DNA of 64,000 nucleotides from Enterobacter sp. JBIWA008. Lineage in GTDB: Bacteria > Pseudomonadota > Gammaproteobacteria > Enterobacterales > Enterobacteriaceae. Location: contig NZ_CP074149.1 in NCBI RefSeq assembly GCF_019968765.1, positions 744,001 to 808,000 on the forward strand, read 5' to 3'. This document shows positions 13,658-24,096 of the stretch, piece after piece (within the stretch, counting starts at the first letter, position 1; the number at the start of each line of letters is the position of its first letter). The notes below the pieces were generated by a model. That model saw only the letters and a program-made list of their open reading frames with translations, was not told the origin of the DNA and ran no database searches. The position numbers and the translations under genes were made by a program.

Positions 13658-14314
13658 GAAGTCCACCGGGGCTTTAAACGTCATCGCGTTACCGAAGGCC
13701 GGATGGGTGATGGTGAGCGTCTGCGCGTGCAGCTGCAGACGTGGCGCTAAGGCCAGCGCTTCAGGCGGCGCGTAAAAGCGATCGCCCAGAATCGGATGAC
13801 CCAGGGCGAGCATATGCACGCGCAGCTGGTGTGAACGTCCGGTAATCGGCTTAAGCAGGACGCGCGCGGTATTATCCGGCGCGTACTCCAGCACTTCATA
13901 CTCGGTCTGCGCGGCCTTGCCGGTTTCATAACACACCTTCTGCTTAGGCCGGTTCGGCCAGTCGCAGATCAGCGGTAAATCCACCAGCCCTTCCGCCTGC
14001 GCGGGGTGGCCCCAGACGCGGGCGACATACTGCTTTTTCGGCTCGCGCTCGCGGAACTGGCGCTTTAACTCGCGTTCCGCCGCTTTGTTCAGCGCAACCA
14101 CAATCACGCCGCTGGTGGCCATATCCAGGCGATGGACGGACTCCGCCTGCGGATAATCGCGCAGAATGCGCGTCATCACGCTGTCTTTGTGCTCGTCCAG
14201 ACGCCCCGGCACGGACAACAGGCCGCTGGGCTTGTTGACCACCATAATGTGTTCATCCTGATACAGAATGACCAGCCAGGGATCCTGCGGCGGATTGTAA
14301 GGCTCCATCACCAT
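13655..14314 (-). CDS. rluA: dual-specificity pseudouridine synthase RluA
   Basis: Converts U746 of 23S rRNA and U32 of several tRNAs to pseudouridine. The 219 residues match the E. coli length. The catalytic motif HRLDMATSGVIVVAL places the nucleophilic Asp at residue 64. Also visible are NKPSGLLSVPGR near the N-terminus and KPITGRSHQLRVHM, the conserved RluA-family substrate motif. It lies 12 bases downstream of rapA on the same strand, so it is probably co-transcribed with it. Confidence 0.96.
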   Translation of the reverse strand: MVMEPYNPPQDPWLVILYQDEHIMVVNKPSGLLSVPGRLDEHKDSVMTRILRDYPQAESVHRLDMATSGVIVVALNKAAERELKRQFREREPKKQYVARVWGHPAQAEGLVDLPLICDWPNRPKQKVCYETGKAAQTEYEVLEYAPDNTARVLLKPITGRSHQLRVHMLALGHPILGDRFYAPPEALALAPRLQLHAQTLTITHPAFGNAMTFKAPVDF

Positions 14315-14326
14315 CTTGCGCTCCGT

Positions 14327-17233
14327 TTACTGATGCGTCACAACGATAAGACGCAGGGCGTCCAGACGCCAGCCAGCCTGATTCAGGCTTTCCAGCACCT
14401 GCTGACGGTTGCTTTCAATCGCCGCCAGCTCGTCGTCACGGATGTTCGGGTTGATTGCTTTTAACGCTTCCAGACGTGACAGCTCCGCAGACAGTTTCTC
14501 ATCGGCTTCGCTGCGCGCGGCGTCGATCAGCGCTCTGGCCGCTTTTTCAATCTGGGTTTCGCCCAGTTGCAGAATGGCGTGCACATCCTGCTGTACCGCG
14601 TTCACCAGCTTGCTGCCCGTATGGCGGTTTACCGCGCTCAGCTGTCGGTTGAAACTCTCGAATTCAACCTGTCCCGCCAGGTTAGTGCCGTTTTTGTCCA
14701 GCAGCAGGCGGACGGGTGTTGGCGGCAGGAAGCGGTTAAGCTGCAGCTGTTTCGGCGCCTGCGCTTCCACAACGTAAATCAGCTCCACCAGAAGCGTGCC
14801 TACTGGCAGTGCCTTGTTTTTCAGCAGGGAGATCGTGCTGCTGCCGGTATCGCCGGAGAGGATCAGGTCCAGCCCATTGCGGATCAGCGGGTGTTCCCAG
14901 GTGATGAACTGAGCATCTTCGCGGGACAGCGCCACATCACGCTCGAAGGTGATGGTACAGCCATCTTCCGGCAGGCCCGGGAAATCCGGAACCAGCATGT
15001 GATCGGACGGAGTCAGGACAATCAGGTTCTCGCCGCGGTCGTCCTGGTTGATGCCGACGATGTCGAACAGGTTCATGGAGAAGCTGATCAGACTGGTGTC
15101 ATCATCTTGTTCTTCAATGCTCTCGGCCAGCGCCTGCGCTTTTTCACCGCCGTTGGAGTGGATCTCCAGCAGTCGGTCGCGGCCTTGTTCCAGCTGCGCT
15201 TTCAGCGCATCGTGCTTCTCACGGCAGGACTTGATCAGCTCATCAAACCCTTCCGCATTTTCCGGCGCGGCCAGGTAGCCGATCAGATCGCCATGCACCC
15301 GATCGTAAATGGTGCGGCCCGTCGGGCAGGTATGCTCAAACGCGTCCAGACCTTCGTGGAACCAGCGCACCAGCACGGACTGGGCGGTTTTTTCCAGATA
15401 CGGCACGTGGATCTGAATATCATGCGCCTGACCGATACGATCCAGACGGCCGATACGCTGCTCCAGCAGATCCGGGTTAAACGGCAAATCGAACATCACC
15501 AGGTTGCTGGCGAACTGGAAGTTACGGCCTTCAGAGCCGATTTCCGAGCACAGCAGAACCTGTGCGCCGCTGTCCTCTTCCCCGAACCACGCCGCGGCGC
15601 GGTCGCGTTCGACGATGGACATGCCTTCGTGGAACACGGCTGCACGAATACCTTCGCGCTCGCGCAGGACCTGCTCCAGCTGCAGCGCGGTGGCCGCCTT
15701 GGCGCAGATCACCAGCACTTTCTGGGAGCGGTGCGCGGTCAGGTAGCCCATCAGCCACTCCACGCGCGGATCGAAGTTCCACCAGGTACCGGTATCGCCT
15801 TCAAATTCCTGGTAGATTTGTTCCGGATAGAGCATGTCGCGGGCGCGCTCTTCCTGGGTTTTACGCGCACCCATAATGCCGGAGACCTTGATCGCCGTCT
15901 GGTACTGCGTCGGCAGCGGCAGCTTGATGGTGTGCAGCTCGCGTTTCGGGAAACCTTTTACGCCGTTACGGGTGTTGCGGAACAGCACGCGGCTGGTGCC
16001 GTGGCGATCCATCAGCATATCGATCAGCTCTTTACGCGCGGATTCCGCGTTGTCGCTGTCGCTGTTCGCAGCCTGCAAAAGCGGCTCGATGTCCTGCTCG
16101 CCAATCAGATCGCTCAGAGTGTTGAGTTCTTCATTTGAAAGACGCTTGCCCGCCAGCAGCATAGCGACGGCATCCGCGACCGGACGGTAGTTATTCTGTT
16201 CTTCCACGAACTGCTCAAAGTCGTGGAAACGGTTTGGATCGAGCAGGCGCAAGCGGGCGAAGTGGCTTTCCAGACCAAGCTGCTCAGGCGTAGCGGTCAG
16301 CAGCAGAACGCCAGGCACGCGCTCGGCAAGCTGCTCGATAGCCATGTATTCGCGGCTCGGCGCGTCTTCGCTCCAGACCAGGTGATGCGCTTCGTCAACG
16401 ACCATAATGTCCCACTCGGCATCGCACAGGTGCTCAAGACGCTGCTTGCTGCGGCGCACGAAGTCCAGGGAACAAATCACCAGCTGTTCGGTTTCAAACG
16501 GGTTATCGGCATCGTGCTGCGCTTCGGCATAGCGTTCATCGTCGAACAGGGAGAAACGCAGGTTAAAGCGGCGCAGCATCTCTACCAGCCACTGGTGCTG
16601 CAGGGTTTCTGGCACCACGATCAGCACACGTTCGGCAGCCCCGGAAAGCAGCTGTTGATGCAGGATCATGCCCGCTTCGATGGTTTTACCCAGGCCCACT
16701 TCATCTGCCAGCAGCACGCGTGGCGCATGGCGACGGCCCACGTCATGGGCGATGTTCAGCTGGTGGGGGATGAGGCTGGTGCGCTGGCCGCGCAGGCCGC
16801 TCCACGGCATACGGTACTGTTCACTTTGGAACTTACGCGCGCGATAGCGCAGGGAGAAGCGATCCATACGGTCTATTTGCCCGGCAAACAGGCGGTCCTG
16901 CGGCTTGCTGAACACCAGTTTGCTGTCGAGCAGCACTTCACGCAGGATGACATTGGCCTCTTCGGTGTCCAGGCGAGTCCCGATGTAGGCGAGCAGTCCA
17001 TTCTCTTCTTTTACGTCTTCAATCTTGAGCTGCCAGCCGTCGTGGCTGGTCACGGTGTCACCCGGATTAAACATCACGCGGGTTACAGGGGAGTCATTGC
17101 GAGCGTACAGGCGGTTTTCACCGGTGGCAGGGAAGAGGAGGGTAACCATGCGCGCATCAACGGCAACGACGGTTCCTAATCCAAGTTCGCTTTCTGTATC
17201 GCTGATCCAGCGTTGACCAAGTGTAAAAGGCAT
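14327..17233 (-). CDS. rapA: RNA polymerase-associated helicase/ATPase RapA
   Basis: A SWI2/SNF2-type ATPase that binds RNA polymerase and promotes recycling after transcription. The 968 residues equal the E. coli protein. Two tandem Tudor-like N-terminal domains come first, then the ATPase: Walker [13 protein letters not shown] (about residue 176), DEAH in [10 protein letters not shown] (about 280), motif [13 protein letters not shown] and, in the second lobe, [13 protein letters not shown] and [11 protein letters not shown]. The C-terminal spacer and RapA_C domains follow. Formerly named HepA. Confidence 0.97.
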   Translation of the reverse strand: MPFTLGQRWISDTESELGLGTVVAVDARMVTLLFPATGENRLYARNDSPVTRVMFNPGDTVTSHDGWQLKIEDVKEENGLLAYIGTRLDTEEANVILREVLLDSKLVFSKPQDRLFAGQIDRMDRFSLRYRARKFQSEQYRMPWSGLRGQRTSLIPHQLNIAHDVGRRHAPRVLLADEVGLGKTIEAGMILHQQLLSGAAERVLIVVPETLQHQWLVEMLRRFNLRFSLFDDERYAEAQHDADNPFETEQLVICSLDFVRRSKQRLEHLCDAEWDIMVVDEAHHLVWSEDAPSREYMAIEQLAERVPGVLLLTATPEQLGLESHFARLRLLDPNRFHDFEQFVEEQNNYRPVADAVAMLLAGKRLSNEELNTLSDLIGEQDIEPLLQAANSDSDNAESARKELIDMLMDRHGTSRVLFRNTRNGVKGFPKRELHTIKLPLPTQYQTAIKVSGIMGARKTQEERARDMLYPEQIYQEFEGDTGTWWNFDPRVEWLMGYLTAHRSQKVLVICAKAATALQLEQVLREREGIRAAVFHEGMSIVERDRAAAWFGEEDSGAQVLLCSEIGSEGRNFQFASNLVMFDLPFNPDLLEQRIGRLDRIGQAHDIQIHVPYLEKTAQSVLVRWFHEGLDAFEHTCPTGRTIYDRVHGDLIGYLAAPENAEGFDELIKSCREKHDALKAQLEQGRDRLLEIHSNGGEKAQALAESIEEQDDDTSLISFSMNLFDIVGINQDDRGENLIVLTPSDHMLVPDFPGLPEDGCTITFERDVALSREDAQFITWEHPLIRNGLDLILSGDTGSSTISLLKNKALPVGTLLVELIYVVEAQAPKQLQLNRFLPPTPVRLLLDKNGTNLAGQVEFESFNRQLSAVNRHTGSKLVNAVQQDVHAILQLGETQIEKAARALIDAARSEADEKLSAELSRLEALKAINPNIRDDELAAIESNRQQVLESLNQAGWRLDALRLIVVTHQ

Positions 17234-17361
17234 AGTTGTTCGGCTCTAATCTTTAATTGCAGGCAATAGTTCGACCCCCGTCAAAAAAGACGGTCATCGA
17301 AAAATGGGTCCGGGAATGGAAAGGGCGCTATGGTACTGGATGGCAGCCATTTCGTCACGCG

Positions 17362-19719
17362 TCAAAATAGGCCAAGTTGCCCTGTAACTAGTGTAGCAAA
17401 GTCGTCGTCGATGAAGGGCAAAATTCCGTCGGCAACCGGCTGAAGCTGACGCGTCAGATAGTGTTCGTAATCCAGAGGCGAGTGCTGATAATCCACCGGT
17501 TCCGGACCGTTTATCGTCCAGACGTATTTGATGGTTCCCCGGTTTTGATACTGCGGCGCGCGGCCACGGCGGACGTTTTCTTCGTCAGCGAGGCGCGCGG
17601 CGCGGACGTGCGGAGGAACGTTGCGCTGGTACTCCGCGAGCGGGCGGCGCAGGCGTTTGCGATACACCAGCTGCGCGTCAAGTTCACCCGCCATCAGGCT
17701 GGCTATCGTCTCACGCACGTAGTCCTGATACGGCTCATTGCGAAACACCCGCAGATAGAGCGTCTGCTGGAACTGCTGGGCCAGAGGCGTCCAGTCCGTA
17801 CGCACTGTCTCGAGCCCTTTAAAAACCATCCGCTGCGCGTCACCTTCCTGAATCAGCCCGGCGTAGCGCTTCTTGCTGCCCTGATCGGTACCGCGGATGG
17901 TGGGCATTAAAAAGCGGGCGAAATGGGTTTCAAATTCCAGCTCCAGCGCGCTGGTTAACCGCTCTTTCTGCAAATGTTTCTGCCACCAGTCGTTCACGAA
18001 GGCGACCAGCGCTTTGCCGATTTGCGCGGCCTCGTCTTCTGAATGCGCGCCCTTAAGCCACACAAAGGTGGAGTCCGTGTCGCCGTAGATGACGTCATAG
18101 CCCCGGGACTCAATCAGCGCTTTGGTCTGGCGCATAATCTCGTGTCCGCGCATGGTGATCGAGGAAGCCAGACGCGGGTCAAAGAAGCGGCAGGCGCTGG
18201 TGCCCAGCACGCCGTAAAAGGCGTTCATGATGATTTTCAGCGCCTGAGAAAGAGGCTTGTTGCCGTGGCGCTTGGCCTCATCGCGGCCGTACCAGATGTT
18301 TCCCACAATCTCAGGCAGGCAGTGTTTTTCCCGCGAGAAGCGGGCGCCGAGAAAGCCTTCGGTGCTGTGCTCATCATCCGGCTGGGCCATGCCCTCAACC
18401 AGCCCGACGGGATCGATCAGGAAGGTGCGGATAATCGACGGGTACAGGCTTTTGTAGTCCAGCACCAGAACGGAGTCATACAATCCTGGCCGGGAATCCA
18501 TGACGTAGCCGCCGGGGCTGGCCTGCGGCGGCACGTCCCCGAGGTTAGGGGCGACGTATCCTGCCCGGTGCATCCGCGGAAAATAGAGGTGGCTAAAGGC
18601 AGCAACCGAACCACCGTGCCTGTCGACCGCAAGGCCGTTCACCGTCGCGCGCTCCAGCAGGAAAGGCATAATCTCGGTTTTGTGGAATATCTGCGTGACC
18701 AGCTCGCAGTCTTTCAGGTTATAGGTGGCGAGCGCGGGTTTATCTTCGTTAAAGCGCCGGTCTATCTCGTCCATTCTGTCCCAGGGGTTGTCGATGGATT
18801 TGCCTTCGCCAAGCAGCTCCTGCGCGACCGCTTCCAGGGAGAAAGAGGAAAAATTCCAGAAAGCCGATTTCAGCGCTTCGATGCCGTCAATTATCAGGCG
18901 ACCGTTAGCCTGCGCGAAGAAAACGCCGTTCTTAAATCCGTGTTCGCGCCATTCCAGCTCGCTGTTTCCGCGCCCCAGCATCAGCGGGATGCGGTAACGC
19001 TCGGCGTGCTTTTGCAGGACGCGCAGATCAAACTGCACCACGTTCCAGCCGATCAGAACGTCGGGATCGTAGTCGGCAAACCACTGGTTAAGCTTCTCCA
19101 GCAGCTGCGGGCGGCTGTTGACGTACTCCAGACGGAAATCCAGCGCGGACGTATCACCGTTTGGCGGCCCGAGCATATAGACAACCCGATCGCCGCAGCC
19201 TTCCAGGCCAATGCAGTACAGCTCGCCGTGACGGGTGGTTTCGATATCCAGGGAGACCCACTTCAGCGGCGGGCGGTAGTGCGGATTGGGCTTCAGGCGC
19301 GCGTTGATGAAACTGCCATTTTGTGGGGAACCATCGACCCAGACGGGGGCGGTAATAAACCGCTCCATCAGAAAGCGTTCCGGTGGGCGGATGTCGGCTT
19401 CGTAGAGCGTCACGCCCGCCTCGCGGAGCAGTTTTTCATAGCGCATCAGCTGTCGATGGGCGCGACAGTAGAGGCCGTAAACCGGCTGGCGGTGGAAATC
19501 TTTCAGTTCAAGCGGGGTGATGCGCCAGCCGTTTTCGCCGTGCAGCAGCTGCTTCACCTTCTCGACGTGGGCTTCCGGAATAAAGGCCACGGATTCCTGC
19601 GGGGGCAGCGTAACGTGCAGCGGGCCGTTGTCGGTTGCCAGCCAGAACGCGACCTCGGTGCCCTGAGGGGTATCCCGCCAGTGTCGGGTTAGTAAAAAGC
19701 CTTCTTGCGCCTGCGCCAC
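17362..19719 (-). CDS. polB: DNA polymerase II
   Basis: An SOS-induced family B polymerase with proofreading, used in replication restart and translesion synthesis. The 785 residues (783 in E. coli) include the exonuclease motif [15 protein letters not shown] (about residue 154), polymerase motif [16 protein letters not shown] (about 417), motif [13 protein letters not shown] and motif [11 protein letters not shown] (about 545). A LexA-like operator lies 58-73 bases upstream of the start. It follows araD on the same strand but is separated from it by a hairpin terminator. Confidence 0.97.
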   Translation of the reverse strand: MAQAQEGFLLTRHWRDTPQGTEVAFWLATDNGPLHVTLPPQESVAFIPEAHVEKVKQLLHGENGWRITPLELKDFHRQPVYGLYCRAHRQLMRYEKLLREAGVTLYEADIRPPERFLMERFITAPVWVDGSPQNGSFINARLKPNPHYRPPLKWVSLDIETTRHGELYCIGLEGCGDRVVYMLGPPNGDTSALDFRLEYVNSRPQLLEKLNQWFADYDPDVLIGWNVVQFDLRVLQKHAERYRIPLMLGRGNSELEWREHGFKNGVFFAQANGRLIIDGIEALKSAFWNFSSFSLEAVAQELLGEGKSIDNPWDRMDEIDRRFNEDKPALATYNLKDCELVTQIFHKTEIMPFLLERATVNGLAVDRHGGSVAAFSHLYFPRMHRAGYVAPNLGDVPPQASPGGYVMDSRPGLYDSVLVLDYKSLYPSIIRTFLIDPVGLVEGMAQPDDEHSTEGFLGARFSREKHCLPEIVGNIWYGRDEAKRHGNKPLSQALKIIMNAFYGVLGTSACRFFDPRLASSITMRGHEIMRQTKALIESRGYDVIYGDTDSTFVWLKGAHSEDEAAQIGKALVAFVNDWWQKHLQKERLTSALELEFETHFARFLMPTIRGTDQGSKKRYAGLIQEGDAQRMVFKGLETVRTDWTPLAQQFQQTLYLRVFRNEPYQDYVRETIASLMAGELDAQLVYRKRLRRPLAEYQRNVPPHVRAARLADEENVRRGRAPQYQNRGTIKYVWTINGPEPVDYQHSPLDYEHYLTRQLQPVADGILPFIDDDFATLVTGQLGLF

Positions 19720-19735
19720 GCCGTTATCCCATAAA

Positions 19736-19766
19736 ACAAAACCAGGCCTGATTATAGCCTGGTTAA
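19736..19766 (-). terminator. araBAD transcription terminator
   Basis: AACCAGGC (19740-19747) and GCCTGGTT (19757-19764) form an 8-bp stem with a 9-base loop. On the minus strand it is followed by a T-rich tract (TTGTTTTAT), so it would end araBAD transcription before polB. Confidence 0.75.
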
Positions 19767-19776
19767 GATTTTTATG

Positions 19777-19792
19777 CTGGGTTTATATACAG
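19777..19792 (-). promoter_or_regulatory. LexA box of polB
   Basis: On the minus strand the site reads CTGTATATAAACCCAG, which matches the SOS consensus CTGTATATATATACAG at 13 of 16 positions, including the first nine bases and the final CAG. It ends one base short of the araD stop codon and lies 58 bases upstream of polB, consistent with SOS control of DNA polymerase II. Confidence 0.85.
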
Positions 19793-19793
19793 C

Positions 19794-20489
19794 CTACTGC
19801 CCGTAATAGGCCTTCGCACCGTGCTTGCGCAGGTAATGTTTATCCAGCAGGGTTTGCTGCATATCCGGCAGCTGCGGCGCCAGCTGACGACAGAAGATCC
19901 CCATGTAGGCGACCTCTTCGAGCACGATGGCATTATGCACCGCGTCTTCCGCGTTTTTACCCCAGGCAAACGGGCCGTGGGAGTGCACCAGCACGCCTGG
20001 CATTTGCGCCGCGTCGATTCCCTGCTTTTCGAAGGTTTCGACTATCACGTTCCCCGTTTCCCACTCGTACTCACCGCCGATCTCCGCATCGGTCATCAGA
20101 CGCGTGCAGGGAATGGTGCCGTAAAAGTAGTCCGCGTGGGTGGTGCCGGTCGCCGGGATGGACTGGCCCGCCTGTGCCCAGATGGTCGCATGGCGTGAAT
20201 GGGTATGCACAATGCCGCCGATGGTCGGGAATGACCGGTACAGCAGGCGATGAGTCGGCGTATCGGAGGACGGTTTTTTCTTACCTTCGACCACTTCGCC
20301 GGTCTCGAGGCTGACAACGACCATATCGTCCGCCGTCATCACCGTGTAATCCACGCCGGAAGGCTTAATCACGAACACGCCTTTTTCCCGGTCAACGGCG
20401 CTGACGTTGCCCCAGGTCAGGGTCACCAGATTATGTTTCGGCAGCGCCAGGTTGGCTTCGAGCACCTGACGTTTGAGATCGTCTAACAT
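19794..20489 (-). CDS. araD: L-ribulose-5-phosphate 4-epimerase
   Basis: The last step of L-arabinose entry: L-ribulose 5-phosphate to D-xylulose 5-phosphate. A class II aldolase-fold zinc enzyme. The 231 residues match E. coli when the start [21 protein letters not shown] is used; the open frame reaches 20522 but the extra residues are unrelated. The motifs THSRHATIW (zinc histidines about 95 and 97) and [11 protein letters not shown] (third histidine about 171) are present. It is the third gene of araBAD, separated from araA by a 47-base gap that holds a palindrome. Confidence 0.96.
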   Translation of the reverse strand: MLDDLKRQVLEANLALPKHNLVTLTWGNVSAVDREKGVFVIKPSGVDYTVMTADDMVVVSLETGEVVEGKKKPSSDTPTHRLLYRSFPTIGGIVHTHSRHATIWAQAGQSIPATGTTHADYFYGTIPCTRLMTDAEIGGEYEWETGNVIVETFEKQGIDAAQMPGVLVHSHGPFAWGKNAEDAVHNAIVLEEVAYMGIFCRQLAPQLPDMQQTLLDKHYLRKHGAKAYYGQ

Positions 20490-20500
20490 TGTTGTCTCCC

Positions 20501-20528
20501 TGCCCGGTGAGCGGAGCGTCACCGGGCA
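20501..20528. repeat. REP-like palindrome between araA and araD
   Basis: TGCCCGGTGA (20501-20510) and TCACCGGGCA (20519-20528) form a perfect 10-bp stem with an 8-base loop, GCGGAGCG. The GC-rich stem and the location inside an operon resemble enterobacterial repetitive extragenic palindromes. It may stabilise the upstream araBA mRNA. Confidence 0.6.
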
Positions 20529-20536
20529 CTCCGTAC

Positions 20537-22039
20537 TTAGCGTTTTGAACCGTAATAGACTTCGTTCCAGCGCAGCGCGTCTTTGAAGGCGGGCAGGCGG
20601 GTATCGTTATCAATCACGGTCAGCTCGATATCGTGCAGCTCGGCGAACTGACGCATGTCGTTCAGATCCAGCGCGTGGCTGAACACCGTGTGGTGCGCGC
20701 CGCCGGCCAGGATCCAGGCCTCTGAGGCGGTTGGCAGGTCAGGCTGTGCTTTCCACAGGGCGTTAGCGACCGGCAGTTTCGGCAGAGAGTGCGGCGTTTC
20801 AACCGCATCGACGCAGTTCACCAGCAGGCGGAAGCGATCGCCCAGATCGATCAGGCTGGCGTTGATGGCCGGGCCCGTGCGGGTGTTGAAGATCAGGCGA
20901 GCCGGATCGGCTTTACCGCCGATGCCGAGATACTGCACGTCGAGGATCGGTTTCTCTTCGACGGCGATAGAAGGGCACACTTCCAGCATATGCGAGCCGA
21001 GTACCAGGTCGTTGCCGTTTTCGAAGTGATAGGTGTAGTCCTCCATAAAGGAGGTGCCGCCCTGCAGACCGGTCGACATCACCTTCATGATGCGAAGCAG
21101 AGCGGCAGTTTTCCAGTCGCCTTCGCCCGCAAAGCCATAGCCCTGCTGCATCAGACGCTGCACTGCCAGGCCCGGCAGCTGTTTCAGGCCGTGGAGGTCT
21201 TCAAAGGTGGTGGTAAAGGCGTGGAAGCCGCCCTGTTCAAGGAAGCGCTTCATGCCCAGCTCGATGCGCGCCGCGTCCAGCACGTTCTGGCGCTTGTCGC
21301 CGTTGATTTGTGCCGCAGGCGTCAGGCGGTAGCTGCTTTCGTACTCGTCCACGAGCGCGCTCACGTCGCCATCGCTGATTTCATTCACCACCTGCACCAG
21401 GTCGCCCACGGCCCAGGTATTCACGGAGAAGCCGAACTTGATCTGCGCAGCTACTTTGTCGCCGTCGGTGACCGCCACTTCACGCATGTTGTCACCGAAA
21501 CGCACCACTTTCAGGTGTCGGGTATCCTGCTTAGAGACCGCCTGACGCATCCAGGAGCCGATACGTTTTTGGGCCTGGCCATCCTGCCAGTGGCCGGTGA
21601 CCACCGCGTGCTGCTGACGCATACGCGCGCCGATGAATCCGAACTCGCGGCCGCCGTGCGCGGTCTGGTTCAGGTTCATAAAGTCCATGTCGATGCTGTC
21701 CCACGGTAGGGAGGCGTTAAACTGGGTATGGAACTGCAGCAGCGGTTTGTTGAGGATAGACAGACCGTTGATCCACATTTTGGCGGGTGAGAAGGTATGC
21801 AGCCACACCACCAGACCGGCGCATTTATCGTCGTAGTTGGCGTCGCGGCAGATGTGAGTGATTTCGTCCGGCGTTGTGCCCAGCGGTTTCAGCACCAGTT
21901 TGCACGGCAGTTTAGCTTCCGCGTTCAGCGCGTTAACCACGTGCTCCGCGTGCTTCGTCACCTGCTGCAGCGCCTCCGGTCCGTACAGATGCTGGCTGCC
22001 AATCACAAACCACACTTCATAGTTATTAAAAATGGTCAT
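20537..22039 (-). CDS. araA: L-arabinose isomerase
   Basis: Converts L-arabinose to L-ribulose with Mn2+. Two adjacent ATG codons occur (22042 and 22039). The second is preferred because it gives the 500-residue family length and stands seven bases from AGGA, against four for the first. Typical segments are [17 protein letters not shown] at the N-terminus, [20 protein letters not shown] (about residue 118) and [15 protein letters not shown], which contains a metal-binding glutamate near residue 306. Gene order araB-araA-araD is that of the E. coli operon. Confidence 0.96.
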   Translation of the reverse strand: MTIFNNYEVWFVIGSQHLYGPEALQQVTKHAEHVVNALNAEAKLPCKLVLKPLGTTPDEITHICRDANYDDKCAGLVVWLHTFSPAKMWINGLSILNKPLLQFHTQFNASLPWDSIDMDFMNLNQTAHGGREFGFIGARMRQQHAVVTGHWQDGQAQKRIGSWMRQAVSKQDTRHLKVVRFGDNMREVAVTDGDKVAAQIKFGFSVNTWAVGDLVQVVNEISDGDVSALVDEYESSYRLTPAAQINGDKRQNVLDAARIELGMKRFLEQGGFHAFTTTFEDLHGLKQLPGLAVQRLMQQGYGFAGEGDWKTAALLRIMKVMSTGLQGGTSFMEDYTYHFENGNDLVLGSHMLEVCPSIAVEEKPILDVQYLGIGGKADPARLIFNTRTGPAINASLIDLGDRFRLLVNCVDAVETPHSLPKLPVANALWKAQPDLPTASEAWILAGGAHHTVFSHALDLNDMRQFAELHDIELTVIDNDTRLPAFKDALRWNEVYYGSKR

Positions 22040-22049
22040 CATCGTGTCC

Positions 22050-23759
22050 TTAATGGGTCAGGGTTGCCGTAGTGTCCGCGGTGCTTTTGGCCGGGGCGGC
22101 GACAGGGAGATAGTGAAGTTCGGCGCTTTTTGCCCATTGCTGGTAGCGCTGATAAAGCTGTTCAAAGCGTTGCGCCTGCTGGGCACGCGGCTGGAGTGTG
22201 TTTTCGACGGCGCTCGCCATATGCTGCTGCGCGGTCGGAATGTCGGCGTGAACGCCTGCGGCCACGGCGGCGAAAATCGCCGCGCCCAGCGCGCAGCACT
22301 GATCGGAGGCCACAATCTGCAGCGGACGGTTCAGCACGTCGCAGCAGGCCTGCATGATCACCGGGTTTTTACGGGCGATGCCGCCCAGCGCCATCACGTT
22401 GTTCACGTCGATGCCCTGCTCGGTGAAGCACTCCATAATGGCGCGGGCACCGAAGGCCGTTGCGGCAATCAGGCCGCCAAACAGCGCAGGCGCGTCGGTC
22501 GCCAGGTTGAGATCCGCGATCGCTCCTTTCAGGCGCTGATTGGCAAACGGCGTGCGGCGGCCGTTAAACCAGTCCAGCACCACCGGCAGATGTTCGAGAG
22601 ACGGATTTTTTGCCCAGGCTTCGGTGAGCTGTGGCAGAAGCTGCTTTTTGCTCTCGGCGATCTGGGTTTTCAGTTCAGGATGCGCCGCCGCCAGCCGATC
22701 CAGCGGCCAGCCCAGCACGCGACCAAACCAGGCGTAGATATCGCCAAACGCGGACTGACCGGCTTCAAGACCGATAAAGTCCGGTACTACGCTGCCGTCA
22801 ACCTGGCCGCAGATGCCTTTCACCGCGCGGTCGCCGACGGTGGCTTTATCCGCCGTCAGGATGTCGCAGGTGGAGGTGCCGATGACTTTGACCAGCGTGT
22901 TTGGCTGTGCGCCCGCGCCCACGGCGCCCATATGGCAGTCAAAGGCGCCGCCGGAGATCGCCACGTTTTGCGGCAGTCCGAGACGCTTCGCCCACTCTTC
23001 GCAGAGGGTACCGACGGGAATATCGGCGGTGAAGGTGTCGGTAAACAGCGGGTATTTCAGGCTCTTGTTGAGGATCGGGTCGAGCTCATCGAAGAACGCG
23101 GCGGGAGGCAGGCCGCCCCAGCTTTCATGCCACAGGGATTTATGCCCGGCGCTGCAGCGACCGCGGCGTATATCCTGCGGGCGGGTGGTGCCGGAGAGCA
23201 GGGCAGGCACCCAGTCGCACAGCTCAACCCATGACGCCGTAGCCTGTGCGACGGTTGCATCGGCGCGGGTGACGTGGAGGATCTTGGCCCAGAACCATTC
23301 GCTGGAATAAATCCCGCCGATATAGCGCGAGTAGTCTGTTTTGCCCGGCTGATGGCACAGGCGGGTGATGGCTTCGGCCTCTTCCACGGCGGTGTGGTCT
23401 TTCCACAGCACGAACATGGCGTTCGGATTGTCGGCGAACTCCGGGCGCAGCGCCAGCACGCGGCCTTCGGCATCCACAGGGGCAGGCGTGGAGCCGGTGC
23501 TGTCGACGCCAATTCCGACAATCTTAGACCGCTGGGCGTCAGTCAGTTCAGCCAGGACGGTTTTGATCGCCGCTTCCATCGACACGATATAGTCACGCGG
23601 GTGGTGGCGGAACTGGTTGTTAGGCGCATCGCAGTAGCGCCCCTCTTGCCAGCGCGGGTACCACTCAACGCTAGTTGCTATCTCCTGGCCGGACGTACAG
23701 TCCACTGCCAGCGCGCGAACCGAATCGCTGCCAAAATCGAGGCCAATCGCAATTGCCAT
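22050..23759 (-). CDS. araB: L-ribulokinase
   Basis: Phosphorylates L-ribulose to L-ribulose 5-phosphate with ATP. A FGGY-family kinase of 569 residues (566 in E. coli). The N-terminal phosphate loop is [17 protein letters not shown]. The central [12 protein letters not shown] and the later [20 protein letters not shown] belong to the nucleotide-binding C-terminal lobe. It is the first gene of araBAD, ten bases before araA, with its start 35 bases downstream of the promoter -10 element. Confidence 0.96.
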   Translation of the reverse strand: MAIAIGLDFGSDSVRALAVDCTSGQEIATSVEWYPRWQEGRYCDAPNNQFRHHPRDYIVSMEAAIKTVLAELTDAQRSKIVGIGVDSTGSTPAPVDAEGRVLALRPEFADNPNAMFVLWKDHTAVEEAEAITRLCHQPGKTDYSRYIGGIYSSEWFWAKILHVTRADATVAQATASWVELCDWVPALLSGTTRPQDIRRGRCSAGHKSLWHESWGGLPPAAFFDELDPILNKSLKYPLFTDTFTADIPVGTLCEEWAKRLGLPQNVAISGGAFDCHMGAVGAGAQPNTLVKVIGTSTCDILTADKATVGDRAVKGICGQVDGSVVPDFIGLEAGQSAFGDIYAWFGRVLGWPLDRLAAAHPELKTQIAESKKQLLPQLTEAWAKNPSLEHLPVVLDWFNGRRTPFANQRLKGAIADLNLATDAPALFGGLIAATAFGARAIMECFTEQGIDVNNVMALGGIARKNPVIMQACCDVLNRPLQIVASDQCCALGAAIFAAVAAGVHADIPTAQQHMASAVENTLQPRAQQAQRFEQLYQRYQQWAKSAELHYLPVAAPAKSTADTTATLTH

Positions 23760-23793
23760 GGTGTTGCTCCATCGAAAAAACAGGTATGGAAGA

Positions 23794-23823
23794 ACATTAG
23801 AGACTGGGGAAAAAAGTCGTCAG
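23794..23823 (-). promoter_or_regulatory. araBAD promoter -35 and -10
   Basis: On the minus strand CTGACG (23818-23823) and TAATGT (23794-23799) are separated by 18 bp. The same -35 hexamer and spacing occur in the E. coli promoter, whose -10 is TACTGT. The poor -35 and the overlapping AraC half-site explain dependence on AraC. Confidence 0.8.
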
Positions 23824-23836
23824 GCAGGATCCGCTA
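23820..23836 (-). promoter_or_regulatory. AraC half-site araI2
   Basis: The minus strand reads TAGCGGATCCTGCCTGA, differing at one position from the E. coli I2 half-site (TAGCGGATCCTACCTGA). It overlaps the -35 by four bases, as needed for activation by arabinose-bound AraC. Confidence 0.85.
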
Positions 23837-23840
23837 ATCT

Positions 23841-23857
23841 TATGGACTAAATTGCTG
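23841..23857 (-). promoter_or_regulatory. AraC half-site araI1
   Basis: The minus strand reads CAGCAATTTAGTCCATA, which keeps the AGCA and TCCATA ends of the E. coli I1 half-site. It is a direct repeat of I2 with a 21-bp period, the spacing required by the AraC dimer. Confidence 0.8.
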
Positions 23858-23870
23858 TTACAACGGAAAG

Positions 23871-23886
23871 TGTGACGCCGTGCAAA
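23871..23886. promoter_or_regulatory. CRP-binding site of the ara control region
   Basis: TGTGACGCCGTGCAAA keeps a perfect left CRP half (TGTGA) and a degenerate right half. E. coli has the same TGCACGGCGTCACA core in the same place between I1 and O1. Binding of cAMP-CRP would help open the repression loop and activate both directions. Confidence 0.8.
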
Positions 23887-23895
23887 TATTCAATG

Positions 23896-23931
23896 TGGAC
23901 ATTTCTGCCGCACTTATAGACACTTTTGTTA
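23896..23931 (+). promoter_or_regulatory. araC promoter (pC) with overlapping araO1
   Basis: TGGACA (23896-23901) and GACACT (23919-23924) are 17 bp apart and point to araC. The stretch TATAGACACTTTTGTTAC is identical to E. coli araO1 sequence, so AraC binding here would block its own promoter. Confidence 0.7.
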
Positions 23932-24051
23932 CTGGCTATCTGCCTGCTCTGGCGGAGAAATCAGGGGGAAAGGCTGAAACATGGCGGACGTAAAAGCGGC
24001 GTGATGCTTTTTGGATCTTTTCGCTGGCCATTTTTAACCTGCTTTTAGTGA

Positions 24052-24068
24052 TATGGACAATTGGTTTC
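24052..24068 (-). promoter_or_regulatory. distal AraC half-site araO2
   Basis: The minus strand reads GAAACCAATTGTCCATA, which matches the E. coli O2 sequence and shares TCCATA with I1. Its edge is 211 bp from the matching edge of I1, the spacing of the classic AraC DNA loop. It lies in the araC leader, 29 bases before the start codon. Confidence 0.85.
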
Positions 24069-24096
24069 CTTCAGGACCCTTGGGAGAACTGAATCT

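Noticed and set aside
14567..16138. 523-residue open frame antisense to rapA
   Set aside because: It is the complement of a GC-rich, strongly codon-biased gene; the rapA frame has intact helicase motifs and the antisense product has no recognisable domain.
17278..17293. CCGTC/GACGG hairpin as a polB terminator
   Set aside because: The T run is in the loop on the minus strand, not after the stem, so it does not fit an intrinsic terminator.
18043..19692. 549-residue open frame antisense to polB
   Set aside because: Shadow of polB, whose family B motifs are all intact; the composition of the antisense product is that expected of reversed codons.
22032..23234. 400-residue open frame antisense to araB
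   Set aside because: Overlaps the araA start and araB coding region; a codon-bias artefact.
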